A DNA stretch of 13,596 bases from SAR116 cluster bacterium (GCA_002691725.1 NZIT01000087.1:24179-37774); one strand, 5' to 3'. Shown: positions 6,911 through 13,596, numbered from the stretch's first letter. The notes: generated from the letters alone by a model not told the origin. Made by a program: numbers and translations.

Positions 6911-7318
6911 ATGACAGCTAAAAATACTTTAAGTATCGCTCCTAAAAATAACCCCAAAATTGGCAAAAGGTCTGTCATTATGACAGAGATTGAGGTGATG
7001 TGCTCGATCGGCTTGCATGATTTTGAAAAGCAAGCCAAGCAACGTGTCTTGATTGACCTTGAGGTAGCGCTTGATCCTGATAATGAGCCGAACTCAGATA
7101 ATGTTGATGATACTCTGGATTATGACAAGATCAGAGAAGGCGTGATAGCTATCGCCACAGACCGCCACCATGACTTGCAAGAAACACTGGCGCGGCGCAT
7201 CCTTGATTGTATCCTTGCTATGAAGGATGTTGTTGGGGTCATTGTGATGACCTCAAAGCCAGATGTGTATCCAGATTGCCGTTCCGTATCCTATCGGATT
7301 TCTGCTGGCGATATTTAG
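6911..7318 (+). CDS. folB: Dihydroneopterin aldolase
   Basis: FolB cleaves 7,8-dihydroneopterin to 6-hydroxymethyl-7,8-dihydropterin and glycolaldehyde in folate synthesis (cytoplasmic, usually an octamer). The protein has 135 residues, slightly longer than the usual 115-125 because of a lysine/asparagine-rich leader of about 20 residues before the conserved core (VIMTEIEVMCSIGLHDFEK). Conserved positions visible are E39 in the GLHDFEKQAKQRV region, DY at 70-71, E91 in LQETLARRI, and the catalytic lysine K116 in TSKPDVYP. It follows the pteridine-reductase-like gene by eight bases, sharing its operon. An internal ATG (codon 24, in RSVIMTE) would remove the leader, but AGG at 6901-6903 supports the upstream start. 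No folK follows; the next gene is on the other strand. Confidence 0.93.
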   Translation: MTAKNTLSIAPKNNPKIGKRSVIMTEIEVMCSIGLHDFEKQAKQRVLIDLEVALDPDNEPNSDNVDDTLDYDKIREGVIAIATDRHHDLQETLARRILDCILAMKDVVGVIVMTSKPDVYPDCRSVSYRISAGDI

Positions 7319-7321
7319 GCC

Positions 7322-7339
7322 GCTAATATCGTGATTAGC
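7322..7339. terminator. Small hairpin between the folB and gloB 3' ends
   Basis: GCTAAT (7322-7327) and ATTAGC (7334-7339) form a perfect six-base stem with a six-base loop in the convergent gap, beginning four bases after the folB stop and including the gloB stop codon. There is no T tract on either side and the stem is weak, so bidirectional termination is only possible. Confidence 0.25.
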
Positions 7340-8165
7340 CTCTGAAGTTATCCTTGCCTTGACGAAGTGCGGTAAAGACAGCAACAGGATCATGAGATGC
7401 AAAAGGGGCATCGCCATCGATATGGCTGGCAAGGGCTTCGGCTAAACCCGCATCATCAGCATTAAGAAAAGGATTAGTGGCTTTTTCCAGCCCCAGCGAA
7501 AACGGCACGGTCGGCGTTTGGCTTGCCGTAGCCTTGGCAATAGCGGCGAGTTGCGTTGCCAATTCTGGCGGATTCCAGCCAAGCTGTGCCACATAACGCG
7601 CATTGCTGGCGGTGTATTCATGCCCGCAACAGACTAAGGTGTCATCAGGCAGGTCACGAAGCTTGGCAAGCGATGACCACATGTCTTGCATGCTCCCTTC
7701 AAAGACGCGGCCACATCCCATGGAAAACAAGGTATCGCCTGCAATCAGCAACCCATGATCACCAAAACAATCTGGCAGATAAAAGGCAACATGCCCTGTC
7801 GTATGACCGGGCGTTTCGATCACCTCAGCTGAAAACCCGGCGATGGTGATATGATCACCCTCCTTGACCATATGTGATATGTGATCAATCCGCGCGGTCT
7901 CACTCGCTGGCGCGGTCAGGCTGATGCCAAAGCGTTCCATGACGGCAGCATTGCCAGCGATATGATCGCCGTGATGATGCGTGTTGATGACTTCTGTCAA
8001 ACTAGCATGATGATCATCACACCAGCGCATCACGGGTTCTGCCTCACCAGGATCAATAACGGCGATGGCCTGGCTAGACGGATTTCGCAGCAGCCATATA
8101 TAATTATCGTCAAGGGCAGGAACGCGGATTAACTCAGCATGGGGGTTATTATCGGCATCAATCAT
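7335..8165 (-). CDS. gloB: Hydroxyacylglutathione hydrolase (glyoxalase II)
   Basis: This 276-residue enzyme hydrolyses S-D-lactoylglutathione to D-lactate and glutathione, the second step of methylglyoxal detoxification, in the cytoplasm. It has a complete metallo-beta-lactamase fold with both metal sites: THHHGDH (62-68, ligands H63, H65, D67, H68), H121 in GHTTGH, D144 in AGDTLFS and H182 in CGHEYT. The glyoxalase II signatures GCGRVFEG and HEYTASNARY, and the C-terminal ALRQGKDNFR that binds glutathione, distinguish it from other family members. It is about 20 residues longer than many homologues, from an N-terminal extension and small insertions. AGGAT lies some six bases before the ATG. 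It is divergent from the methyltransferase-like gene across a 66-base gap, a pairing I recall in other alphaproteobacteria. Confidence 0.95.
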   Translation of the reverse strand: MIDADNNPHAELIRVPALDDNYIWLLRNPSSQAIAVIDPGEAEPVMRWCDDHHASLTEVINTHHHGDHIAGNAAVMERFGISLTAPASETARIDHISHMVKEGDHITIAGFSAEVIETPGHTTGHVAFYLPDCFGDHGLLIAGDTLFSMGCGRVFEGSMQDMWSSLAKLRDLPDDTLVCCGHEYTASNARYVAQLGWNPPELATQLAAIAKATASQTPTVPFSLGLEKATNPFLNADDAGLAEALASHIDGDAPFASHDPVAVFTALRQGKDNFRG

Positions 8166-8231
8166 GGGTAAATCCTGTTATATCTGATATGTTCAGTGAA
8201 TTGATCTTAGCCGAATGCGGCGGAAAAGAAA

Positions 8232-9035
8232 ATGGATAAAGCCAAGCTAGATATGACGCCAAAAATGAAACCGGATAATAAACCGGACACATTGTTTGAT
8301 TTTTATCGGACGCCTATGGGGAAGGTTGTGCGGCGGCTATTATCGCGGCGATTGCAATCTGTTTTACCCGCGCAGCCAACGTCAACGCATGATAGCTGGC
8401 TGACCGCAGGTATTGGCTATGCAAGGCCATATATGAACTTAATATCACGATCATTCGGTCATCAGATTATGCTTCAGCTAAGCGGCTATACCATGCGGTC
8501 ATGGCCGAAAGGCAAAGCCTCAAAACTGGCAGAAGTCGATGAGTCACATTTGCCGCTATTGCCCTCAATGCTTGATCATGTGTTGATGGTTCATGGGCTT
8601 GAGGCAACTAATCGGCCAGATGAACTGCTCGATGAGACGTGGCGATTGCTCAAAGGTGGTGGTAAGTTTACGCTTGTTGTGCCTTATCGGCGCGGTATTT
8701 GGGCTAGTCAGGATCATACGCCATTTGGTCATGGTCAGCCATTTAGCCAGCGTCAGCTCCGTGATGTTTTGGAACTTCATGGGTTTTCTGTGCATCGGAT
8801 TTCATCAGCGCTTATTTTGCCGCCAGTGACGAGCGCCATCTATACACGGCTAGCGCCAATCGTTGAGCGTCTGCCCCATGCCTTTGGGGGGGTTTTGGTG
8901 GCGGCGGCAGAAAAACAAGTCTATTCCGCGCGGCCAGTTGCCCATAAATCGTGGCGGCTCAAACCGCGAGCCGTGCCTGACATGGCAAAACCCACCACCA
9001 GAGATGTAGCGAGAGTCATCAAGAGAAAAATATGA
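8232..9035 (+). CDS. Class I SAM-dependent methyltransferase-like protein
   Basis: This 267-residue protein resembles class I methyltransferases (Methyltransf_11 type) found next to gloB in alphaproteobacteria. DFYRTPMGKVVRRLL (23-37) is the conserved opening, TAGIGYARPYM (58-68) corresponds to the SAM glycine loop, and LLDETWRLLKGGGKFTLVVP contains the beta-strand five LxPGG-like segment, here LKGGG. The GQPFSQRQLRDVLELHGFSV helix and YRRGIWAS loop are also typical. The acidic residue normally ending the second strand is not obvious, so catalysis cannot be confirmed. The last 50 residues are basic and unconserved. GGAAAAG precedes the ATG. Codons 8 and 12 are alternative starts, and the first 20 residues look unconserved. 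Substrate unknown; no signal peptide. Confidence 0.8.
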   Translation: MDKAKLDMTPKMKPDNKPDTLFDFYRTPMGKVVRRLLSRRLQSVLPAQPTSTHDSWLTAGIGYARPYMNLISRSFGHQIMLQLSGYTMRSWPKGKASKLAEVDESHLPLLPSMLDHVLMVHGLEATNRPDELLDETWRLLKGGGKFTLVVPYRRGIWASQDHTPFGHGQPFSQRQLRDVLELHGFSVHRISSALILPPVTSAIYTRLAPIVERLPHAFGGVLVAAAEKQVYSARPVAHKSWRLKPRAVPDMAKPTTRDVARVIKRKI

Positions 9036-9052
9036 CGACATATGTGTTATAG

Positions 9053-9081
9053 TTGTCGAAATGATAAAAATACTCTATTTG
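9053..9081 (+). promoter_or_regulatory. Candidate promoter for the chorismate mutase-hisC-tyrA run
   Basis: TTGTCG (9053-9058) and TATTTG (9076-9081) are 17 bases apart in the 125-base gap upstream of the aromatic genes. Both hexamers are imperfect. A possible mini-ORF starts 18 bases downstream at 9099. Supported by pattern only. Confidence 0.25.
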
Positions 9082-9098
9082 GATAACAGAAATTTAAT

Positions 9099-9161
9099 AT
9101 GGTCAGTCAATATCTGATGCGACTATTCAGGGTAACTGGGCAGAAGTTAACTGGTAAATAA
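9099..9161 (+). CDS. Possible 20-codon upstream mini-ORF (leader peptide candidate)
   Basis: ATG at 9099 opens a frame of 20 codons (MVSQYLMRLFRVTGQKLTGK) whose TAA overlaps the chorismate mutase ATG as TAATG. The downstream gene has no convincing ribosome site of its own, so translational coupling through this ORF is possible. It contains one Tyr and one Phe, too few for a classical attenuation leader, and has no clear ribosome site itself. It may be chance. Confidence 0.3.
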   Translation: MVSQYLMRLFRVTGQKLTGK

Positions 9162-9817
9162 TGATGAATAAAAACAACACCGATACGCTGAACGCCATCC
9201 GGCAGGAAATTGATCAGCTGGATCAGGATTTATTGCGGATGATCGAAGCTCGCCTGGCAATCGCTGACCGTGTTGCCAGCACCAAAGGTGATGCCCCGTT
9301 ATTTCGTCCCGGGCGCGAGGCAGATATCTTGCGCCAATTAGCCTTAGATACCAGTTTATCGCTAGCCTTTGTTGAGGCGATATGGCGGCAAATTATGGCT
9401 GCTAATCTGGCGCGACAAAAATCATTGCGGCTGATCCTGGCTGATGCTGAGATGGCTAATCACCCGATCTTGGCATGGCGATTTGGCGCTGGCGTGGCGC
9501 CGATGGTGGCGGCCTCTGCCGAAGCCGCCCTGCAAGCGGTTAAATCTGGAGATGCTGATATTGCGCTGCTCCCGCATTGGCAGGACAATAGCTGGGGGTG
9601 GTCAGATGCTTTTACAGGAACGAATAGGGCGTGGCTGGTTGCGGTTGCGCCTTTTTTTATTGATTCAGACTTTGCGCCTGTTGCGCTTTTTGCGCGTCAT
9701 CCCGCTGATCCCTCAGCCAAAGATGTGACTCTCATCTGGCAAGATGGGGCATTTACCGAAACCCCCGGCTATGTTGAAACCGCATCACATACGGTCGGGG
9801 TCTTTCAAATCCCATAA
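9161..9817 (+). CDS. Chorismate mutase (AroQ type) with degenerate prephenate dehydratase-like tail
   Basis: Chorismate mutase converts chorismate to prephenate, the shared step to Tyr and Phe. Residues about 8-88 are an all-helical AroQ domain: LNAIRQEIDQLDQDLLRMIE then RLAIADRVASTKG, with R14, R31, K42, R52/E53 and Q86 lining up with E. coli residues R11, R28, K39, R51/E52 and Q88. The remaining 130 residues resemble a worn prephenate dehydratase domain: AVKSGDADIALLP (126-138) recalls AVESGEADYGVLPIEN, and APVALFARHPADPSAKDVTLIW (172-193) sits where the family has TRF and the D-KTS strand, but the catalytic TRF is APV. There is no ACT domain, and the total (218) is short for a PheA. hisC begins 20 bases downstream. 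The tail is probably not a working dehydratase; a structural or allosteric role is speculative. Confidence 0.88.
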   Translation: MMNKNNTDTLNAIRQEIDQLDQDLLRMIEARLAIADRVASTKGDAPLFRPGREADILRQLALDTSLSLAFVEAIWRQIMAANLARQKSLRLILADAEMANHPILAWRFGAGVAPMVAASAEAALQAVKSGDADIALLPHWQDNSWGWSDAFTGTNRAWLVAVAPFFIDSDFAPVALFARHPADPSAKDVTLIWQDGAFTETPGYVETASHTVGVFQIP

Positions 9818-9837
9818 TTTTCTGTCATAAGTCGCTT

Positions 9838-10941
9838 ATGAGTAACGTCAAAACTAAAACAGCTCTTGCCAAGATGGATATTTACCGCCCTGATACCTCA
9901 GGTGCGATATCGGCTGATCCTATTCGGCTGTCGGTTAATGAAGGCGCTTTAGGGCCGTCGCCAAAGGCGGTGGCGGCGTTGCGCCAGATGGGTGACCGCC
10001 TGCACCGCTATCCCGAACAGATTGACAGAAACCTTGTTGATGCGATTGCCGCCTATTCAGGGCTTGATGCGGCGCGGATTTTGCCTGCGAATGGCTCGGA
10101 TGAGCTTATTGCCCTATTGGCAACCGCCTATTGTAATGATGGCGATGAGGCGATTATCACGCAATATGGCTTTCTTGTGTTTCGGCAATCTGTCACTGTT
10201 GCTGGCGGCGTTCCTGTCATTGCGCCTGATACGGATTTAACGGTGTCTGTTGATGCTATTCTTGATTGTCTATCGCCGCGAACAAAACTGATCTTTCTGG
10301 CTAATCCGAATAATCCAACGGCAACAATGATCCCACGGTCTGATATCGAGAAACTGATCGCGCATGTCCCTGATCATGTTGTGATTGTGCTGGATTCCGC
10401 TTATGCCGAATATCTTGATGGCGCAGATGGCGATTTCACCGATGGCGCTGAATATGTAGATCAATATGATAATGTCGTTATGTTGCGGACGTTTTCCAAA
10501 ATCTTTGGGCTTGGTTCTCTGCGCTTGGGATGGGGGTATTTTCCACCAGACATATATGCAACGCTGGCCACAATCAGAGGCGCGTTTAGCGTCAATGCGG
10601 CGGCAGCAACAGCAGGGGCGGCAGCAATTTTGGATAAAGAGTTTTATCAAAAATCTATCGCTCATAACAATAAATGGATGCCGCTAATCCAGGATTCTAT
10701 TCGGCAAGCAGGGTTTGATGCCCTGCCAAGTCAGGCGAACTTCTTTCTGATACGCTTTGCCCATGCCGAAGCCGCTAGTCGGGCGCATGAATATTTGGCT
10801 AGCTGTAATATTTTGCTCCGTAAAATGACGCCTTATGGGCTTCCCGATTGCCTGCGCATGTCCATTGGCACAGATGCTGAGATGGAATTGGTGGCGGCGG
10901 CGTTCAAAGATATGGCTGGCATTAAGGATATCAATCCGTGA
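9838..10941 (+). CDS. hisC: Histidinol-phosphate/aromatic aminotransferase
   Basis: This 367-residue fold type I PLP aminotransferase has HisC-family motifs: YPEQ (58-61), NGSDELI, NPNNPT (156-161), D186 and Y189 in VLDSAYAEY, the PLP-lysine K221 in TFSKIFGLGSLRLGW and the carboxylate-binding arginine in LRMSIGT. The N-terminal family motif NEN-LGPSP reads NEGALGPSP. It lies between chorismate mutase and tyrA rather than in a his operon, so transamination of prephenate, phenylpyruvate or 4-hydroxyphenylpyruvate is likely, perhaps in addition to histidinol phosphate as in dual-function HisC proteins. No strong ribosome site precedes the ATG (only a weak ATAAG), so translation may be coupled to the upstream gene. 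The stop overlaps the tyrA start. Sequence alone does not settle the substrate range. Confidence 0.9.
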   Translation: MSNVKTKTALAKMDIYRPDTSGAISADPIRLSVNEGALGPSPKAVAALRQMGDRLHRYPEQIDRNLVDAIAAYSGLDAARILPANGSDELIALLATAYCNDGDEAIITQYGFLVFRQSVTVAGGVPVIAPDTDLTVSVDAILDCLSPRTKLIFLANPNNPTATMIPRSDIEKLIAHVPDHVVIVLDSAYAEYLDGADGDFTDGAEYVDQYDNVVMLRTFSKIFGLGSLRLGWGYFPPDIYATLATIRGAFSVNAAAATAGAAAILDKEFYQKSIAHNNKWMPLIQDSIRQAGFDALPSQANFFLIRFAHAEAASRAHEYLASCNILLRKMTPYGLPDCLRMSIGTDAEMELVAAAFKDMAGIKDINP

Positions 10942-11819
10942 GCCATTATTCGACTATCACCATTATTGGATTGGGGCTTATTGGCTCATCACTGGCCCGC
11001 ATTATCAAAAGCGCAAAGCTGGCAGATCATCTGATATTGACCGATAATGACCCTCAGGTGCTGGCAAAAGCGACCGAACTTGGTCTGGGCGGTCAGGTGG
11101 AAAGCGATATCAAGCGTGCTGTCAGTGATGCTGATCTTGTGGTCATGGCGATACCTGTTGGGGCTATGGCCAAGGCGACAGCTCAAATTGCGCCATCGCT
11201 CAAGCCCGGGGTGGTGATCACGGATACCGGCTCAACCAAAGATTCGGTGATTAATGATATCACCCCAAACCTGCCGCTTGATGCTGTTTTTATCCCCTCG
11301 CATCCGATTGCTGGAACCGAATATTCAGGCCCCGAAGCAGGTTTTGAGAGTTTATTCAAAGAGCGTTACTGGATTGTTATTCCAAACAAGGCTAATGCCG
11401 CTGATTTAGAGCAGTTTATTGGCTTTCTCAGGGCAACAGGTGCGATTGTTGAGACGATGGATAGCGCCTATCATGATAAGGTACTTGCCATCACCTCGCA
11501 TCTGCCGCATCTGATCGCCTATACCATTGTCGGAACGGCATTTGATCTTGAAAAGGATTTGCAAAATGATGTGATCCGATTCTCGGCATCAGGCTTTCGT
11601 GATTTTACCCGCATAGCCTCATCTGATCCGATTATGTGGCGCGATGTCTTTATTAATAATGCTGATGCTGTGTTAGAAATGTTACAGCGATTTAACGAAG
11701 ATTTATCGTATCTTCAGCGCGCGATCAGGTGGCAAGAATCTGATAAACTTGAGGAGCTGTTTACCCGAACACGCGATATTCGCAAGCGCATTAAAGACGC
11801 CGGTCAGCTTGATCAATAA
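10938..11819 (+). CDS. tyrA: Prephenate/arogenate dehydrogenase
   Basis: This 293-residue enzyme oxidatively decarboxylates prephenate (or arogenate) toward tyrosine. The dinucleotide fold opens with IIGLGLIGSSLA (9-20), and an acidic residue at the end of the second strand (D36, in LTDNDP) suggests NAD rather than NADP. SHPIAGTEYSGPEAG (121-135) holds the conserved active-site histidine H122. The C-terminal helical domain has TSHLPHLIAY, ASGFRDFTRIASSDPIMWRD and the usual final helices. There is no chorismate mutase or ACT domain, so this is the monofunctional alphaproteobacterial (TyrC-like) form. It starts with GTG, overlapping the hisC stop as GTGA, and AAGGA nine bases upstream sets the start. 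It completes a chorismate mutase-aminotransferase-dehydrogenase tyrosine unit. Prephenate versus arogenate preference is not resolvable here. Confidence 0.94.
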   Translation: MSHYSTITIIGLGLIGSSLARIIKSAKLADHLILTDNDPQVLAKATELGLGGQVESDIKRAVSDADLVVMAIPVGAMAKATAQIAPSLKPGVVITDTGSTKDSVINDITPNLPLDAVFIPSHPIAGTEYSGPEAGFESLFKERYWIVIPNKANAADLEQFIGFLRATGAIVETMDSAYHDKVLAITSHLPHLIAYTIVGTAFDLEKDLQNDVIRFSASGFRDFTRIASSDPIMWRDVFINNADAVLEMLQRFNEDLSYLQRAIRWQESDKLEELFTRTRDIRKRIKDAGQLDQ

Positions 11820-11845
11820 GCCCAATTATTCTGTCCAAATGGTGA

Positions 11846-12493
11846 TTAAACAAGCGAGCTTATCAGGTATTTGCCATATTCTCTTGATAGCATGATGACG
11901 ACTGATGGTTTTGCCCACCACTCAGAAAATCCTGAGGCTGTTTTCATTAGCGCATAGCTGGGCACAGCATAAGGAATGATCTCCGCCTCTGGCAAGGCCT
12001 GGCTGAAATGAATAAGGCTTCTTGGCATATGATAATCTGCCGTAACGAGGATAATTCGGCTGAAGTTATTTGCCTGAAACCATGTCGCAGCTTCCTCAGC
12101 GTTGCCTTTCGTGTTCATGGCAGCGCTCCCCAGATCAACACAGCAGGTCATGATCGACTGCAGTCTAGCCCGATTGATAGAGCCATCGCGCAACAGCGCA
12201 AGAAGGTCAGCCTTTGATACACCCGCCCCGGTGCCAGAGATCAAAAGCCTTCCGCCCTCACCATTACTCAGCAAGGTCATGCCTGTCGATACGCGGCGAT
12301 TACTGCCAGTGGCAACAACAATCCCGGTGAGCGCCTGGTTAATCTCTGTGGCCTCAGGCACAGTTTGATAGGTTGCGGTGTGATAGGATAAGCGCACATC
12401 ATGGACAAAATGCTGCAAGCCGGTCAGAAAAAGACTAGCACCAAAACCAACGCCACATATTGCCATAATAACACTTCTTTTAAAAACTATCAT
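11846..12493 (-). CDS. YdcF/SanA-like DUF218 membrane-anchored protein
   Basis: This 215-residue protein has one N-terminal hydrophobic segment (about residues 8-26) followed by a soluble DUF218 domain, probably facing the periplasm. Family features visible are GIVVATGSNRRVSTGMTLL (58-75), the LLISGTG strand, a Ser/Asn-rich NTKGNAEEAATWF corresponding to STxxNA, and RIILVTADYHMPRSL with the conserved Thr and His. Relatives include E. coli SanA, YdcF and ElyC, which influence envelope or peptidoglycan homeostasis; the biochemical activity is not established. GGAAAGGA lies about six bases before the ATG. It is convergent with tyrA and head to head with the zinc-ribbon gene, with an 82-base gap between them. 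In other alphaproteobacteria I recall ftsE and ftsX standing between these two families. Confidence 0.88.
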   Translation of the reverse strand: MIVFKRSVIMAICGVGFGASLFLTGLQHFVHDVRLSYHTATYQTVPEATEINQALTGIVVATGSNRRVSTGMTLLSNGEGGRLLISGTGAGVSKADLLALLRDGSINRARLQSIMTCCVDLGSAAMNTKGNAEEAATWFQANNFSRIILVTADYHMPRSLIHFSQALPEAEIIPYAVPSYALMKTASGFSEWWAKPSVVIMLSREYGKYLISSLV

Positions 12494-12575
12494 AACAGTC
12501 CTTTCCTCTGATTAAATTATCGGGCTATGATAAAAGGATCAAGCACATTGGCGGCTATATTGAGGTATTTTCAAG

Positions 12576-13220
12576 ATGCATATTCAATGCTCATCTTGCC
12601 AGACAGTTTTCGCGGTCGAGGATAAAGAGGTTTCTGCTGTTAAGGGCAGAAAGGTCAGATGCTCGGTCTGTAATCATATCTGGATTGTGACGCGCGATGA
12701 TGCGCTAAATGGCGGGATGTCTCTGCCTTTTGCATCATCAGGAGCATCAGCATCGGGTAAAAAAAAGCGGAAGCTAAAATGGATACTGATTTCCGTGCTG
12801 GTATTTGGTTTATTGCTTGGCGGTGCTGTCATATGGCGCAACATTATTTCTGCGATATTGCCATCAACGATTGGCATTTATACGGCGCTTAATCTGGACA
12901 TTTTGCCTGACATCTCGATGGTAGAGATTGCCAATATTCGCGGCGAAAGACAGGGTGATACGGTTCGGATTCGCGGTGAGATTGTTAATATCAGCATGTG
13001 GCCAACGCATGCACCGCCTGTATTTATATCGGTTCAGAATATGGCAGGGGCAATTCTGGCAGTCAAAGAGGTTGAGCCAGATGAGCTGATTATCGCGGCT
13101 GGAAAAAGACTGCCTCTAAATGTTCAGCTAACCTTGGACGAAGAATTACGATCAGATGTTGAAACAGAAATTGTCGCCATTGCAGTTGCGCGAATGCCTA
13201 AACCACATCAAGCGCAGTAG
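12576..13220 (+). CDS. MJ0042-type zinc-ribbon membrane protein
   Basis: This 214-residue protein begins with a treble-clef zinc ribbon: CSSC (C5, C8) and CSVC (C29, C32), with the MJ0042-family pattern VxCSxCxHxW. A Ser/Ala/Gly-rich linker (about 45-60) and a basic patch KKKRKLK precede one transmembrane helix (about 69-88). The C-terminal 100 residues resemble the DUF3426-type beta domain (IRGEIVNISMWPTHAPPVFISVQNMAGA), expected in the periplasm. So a cytosolic metal ribbon is joined through one membrane span to an outer domain; function is unknown, possibly regulatory. It reads away from the DUF218 gene and its 3' end overlaps lysA tail to tail by 23 bases. No strong ribosome site is seen; GAGG lies about 13 bases upstream. 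No obvious alternative start is better, since C5 needs this ATG. Confidence 0.88.
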   Translation: MHIQCSSCQTVFAVEDKEVSAVKGRKVRCSVCNHIWIVTRDDALNGGMSLPFASSGASASGKKKRKLKWILISVLVFGLLLGGAVIWRNIISAILPSTIGIYTALNLDILPDISMVEIANIRGERQGDTVRIRGEIVNISMWPTHAPPVFISVQNMAGAILAVKEVEPDELIIAAGKRLPLNVQLTLDEELRSDVETEIVAIAVARMPKPHQAQ

Positions 13221-13596
13221 GGATGATATCCATAGCTAGCAGATCAGAAATTTGCTGTGGCTTTGATATGCGATGCGGCGTGCCATTAATGACCATGACC
13301 TCTGCCGCCATTGGTCGTGTATTATAATTTGACCGCATCGCCGCGCCATATGCCCCTGCCGACATGACCGCAATCAGATCATTGGCCGCAACCTTGGGCA
13401 AATCGCGCTTTAACCCCAGATAATCGCCGGTTTCACAGACAGGGCCAACAATATCAGCCGGTAGCATGTTTGACGGCGTGGTTGATGGTGGGCTAGTAAG
13501 CGGTGTAATCCGGTGAAAGGCTTCATATAGAGTAGGGCGGATCAGATCATTCATGGCGCCATCGACAATAACAAACCGCTTATCTTCTGTGGTTTT
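13198..13596 (-). CDS. lysA: Diaminopimelate decarboxylase, C-terminal part (runs off right edge)
   Basis: LysA decarboxylates meso-diaminopimelate to lysine with PLP, the last step of lysine synthesis. The 132 codons here are the C-terminal beta-barrel portion, about a third of a normal 420-residue enzyme, and the frame is open to the edge. Recognisable motifs are VIVDGAMNDLIRPTLYEAFH, GPVCETGDYLGLKRDLP (the cysteine-glutamate substrate-contact loop that in the dimer completes the neighbouring active site) and AGAYGAAMRSNYNTRP with the conserved tyrosine. The TAG stop lies inside the last codons of the convergent zinc-ribbon gene. The barrel containing the PLP lysine lies outside. Confusion with arginine or ornithine decarboxylases of the same fold is unlikely because of the VCETGDYLG sequence. 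Confidence 0.95.
   Translation of the reverse strand, partial: KTTEDKRFVIVDGAMNDLIRPTLYEAFHRITPLTSPPSTTPSNMLPADIVGPVCETGDYLGLKRDLPKVAANDLIAVMSAGAYGAAMRSNYNTRPMAAEVMVINGTPHRISKPQQISDLLAMDIIPTALDVV

Noticed and set aside
9039..9058. CGACA/TGTCG inverted repeat after the methyltransferase-like gene as a terminator
   Set aside because: The five-base stem with a long loop of about a dozen bases and no T tract is too weak to call.
10270..10665. Minus-strand 131-codon, cysteine-rich open frame opposite hisC
   Set aside because: It lies wholly within the conserved PLP-binding half of hisC, and its composition is typical of a reverse-strand shadow.
1..13596. tRNA, rRNA, CRISPR array, insertion sequence or prophage genes
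   Set aside because: No cloverleaf-like gene, regularly spaced repeat array, transposase, integrase or phage protein was seen; the gaps are too short to hide most of these.

Overview
The window is a gene-dense piece of an alphaproteobacterial chromosome. Base composition is moderate by eye, with short and mostly divergent or convergent intergenic gaps. The gene set (SoxBDA sarcosine oxidase, a PTR1/FolM-type reductase next to folB, a chorismate mutase-hisC-tyrA block, a DUF218 protein beside an MJ0042 zinc-ribbon membrane protein, and lysA) fits a marine SAR116-like (Puniceispirillaceae) lineage. That placement is inferred from protein character and gene order, not from a search. I saw no rRNA, tRNA, insertion sequence, CRISPR array or prophage. 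No stretch over 300 bases lacks a gene; the largest gap is 3149-3353.

Layout. (1) Positions 1-3148, minus strand: soxB-soxD-soxA of heterotetrameric sarcosine oxidase. soxA runs off the left edge, and soxG would be expected beyond it. The soxD subunit has lost three of its four family zinc ligands. (2) Positions 3354-4121, plus: a class II aldolase/adducin-family protein, divergent from sox. (3) Positions 4126-4986, minus: a classical short-chain dehydrogenase, convergent with the aldolase. (4) Positions 5109-7318, plus: a tight three-gene run of HAD-type hydrolase, pteridine-reductase-like SDR (Asp-Tyr-Lys triad) and folB, probably a pterin/folate unit. (5) Positions 7335-8165, minus: gloB (glyoxalase II), divergent from a methyltransferase-like gene at 8232-9035. 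(6) Positions 9099-11819, plus: a possible 20-codon mini-ORF, a chorismate mutase with what looks like a decayed prephenate dehydratase domain, hisC (probably also an aromatic aminotransferase) and tyrA. (7) Positions 11846-12493, minus: a YdcF-like DUF218 protein, head to head with an MJ0042 zinc-ribbon/membrane protein at 12576-13220. (8) Positions 13198-13596, minus: the C-terminal part of lysA, overlapping the previous gene tail to tail.

How the genes relate. Sarcosine oxidase feeds methyl groups into tetrahydrofolate, and the pterin block makes or reduces the folate precursor, so the left half has a one-carbon theme. The right half holds a compact tyrosine branch (chorismate to prephenate, then aminotransferase and dehydrogenase) and lysine synthesis. 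The remainder is housekeeping. I found no evidence for a wholly new multi-gene system. The best leads are the zinc-less SoxD, the HAD/SDR/FolB run as a candidate folate-precursor unit, the decayed domain on chorismate mutase with its upstream mini-ORF, and a gene order suggesting loss of ftsEX.
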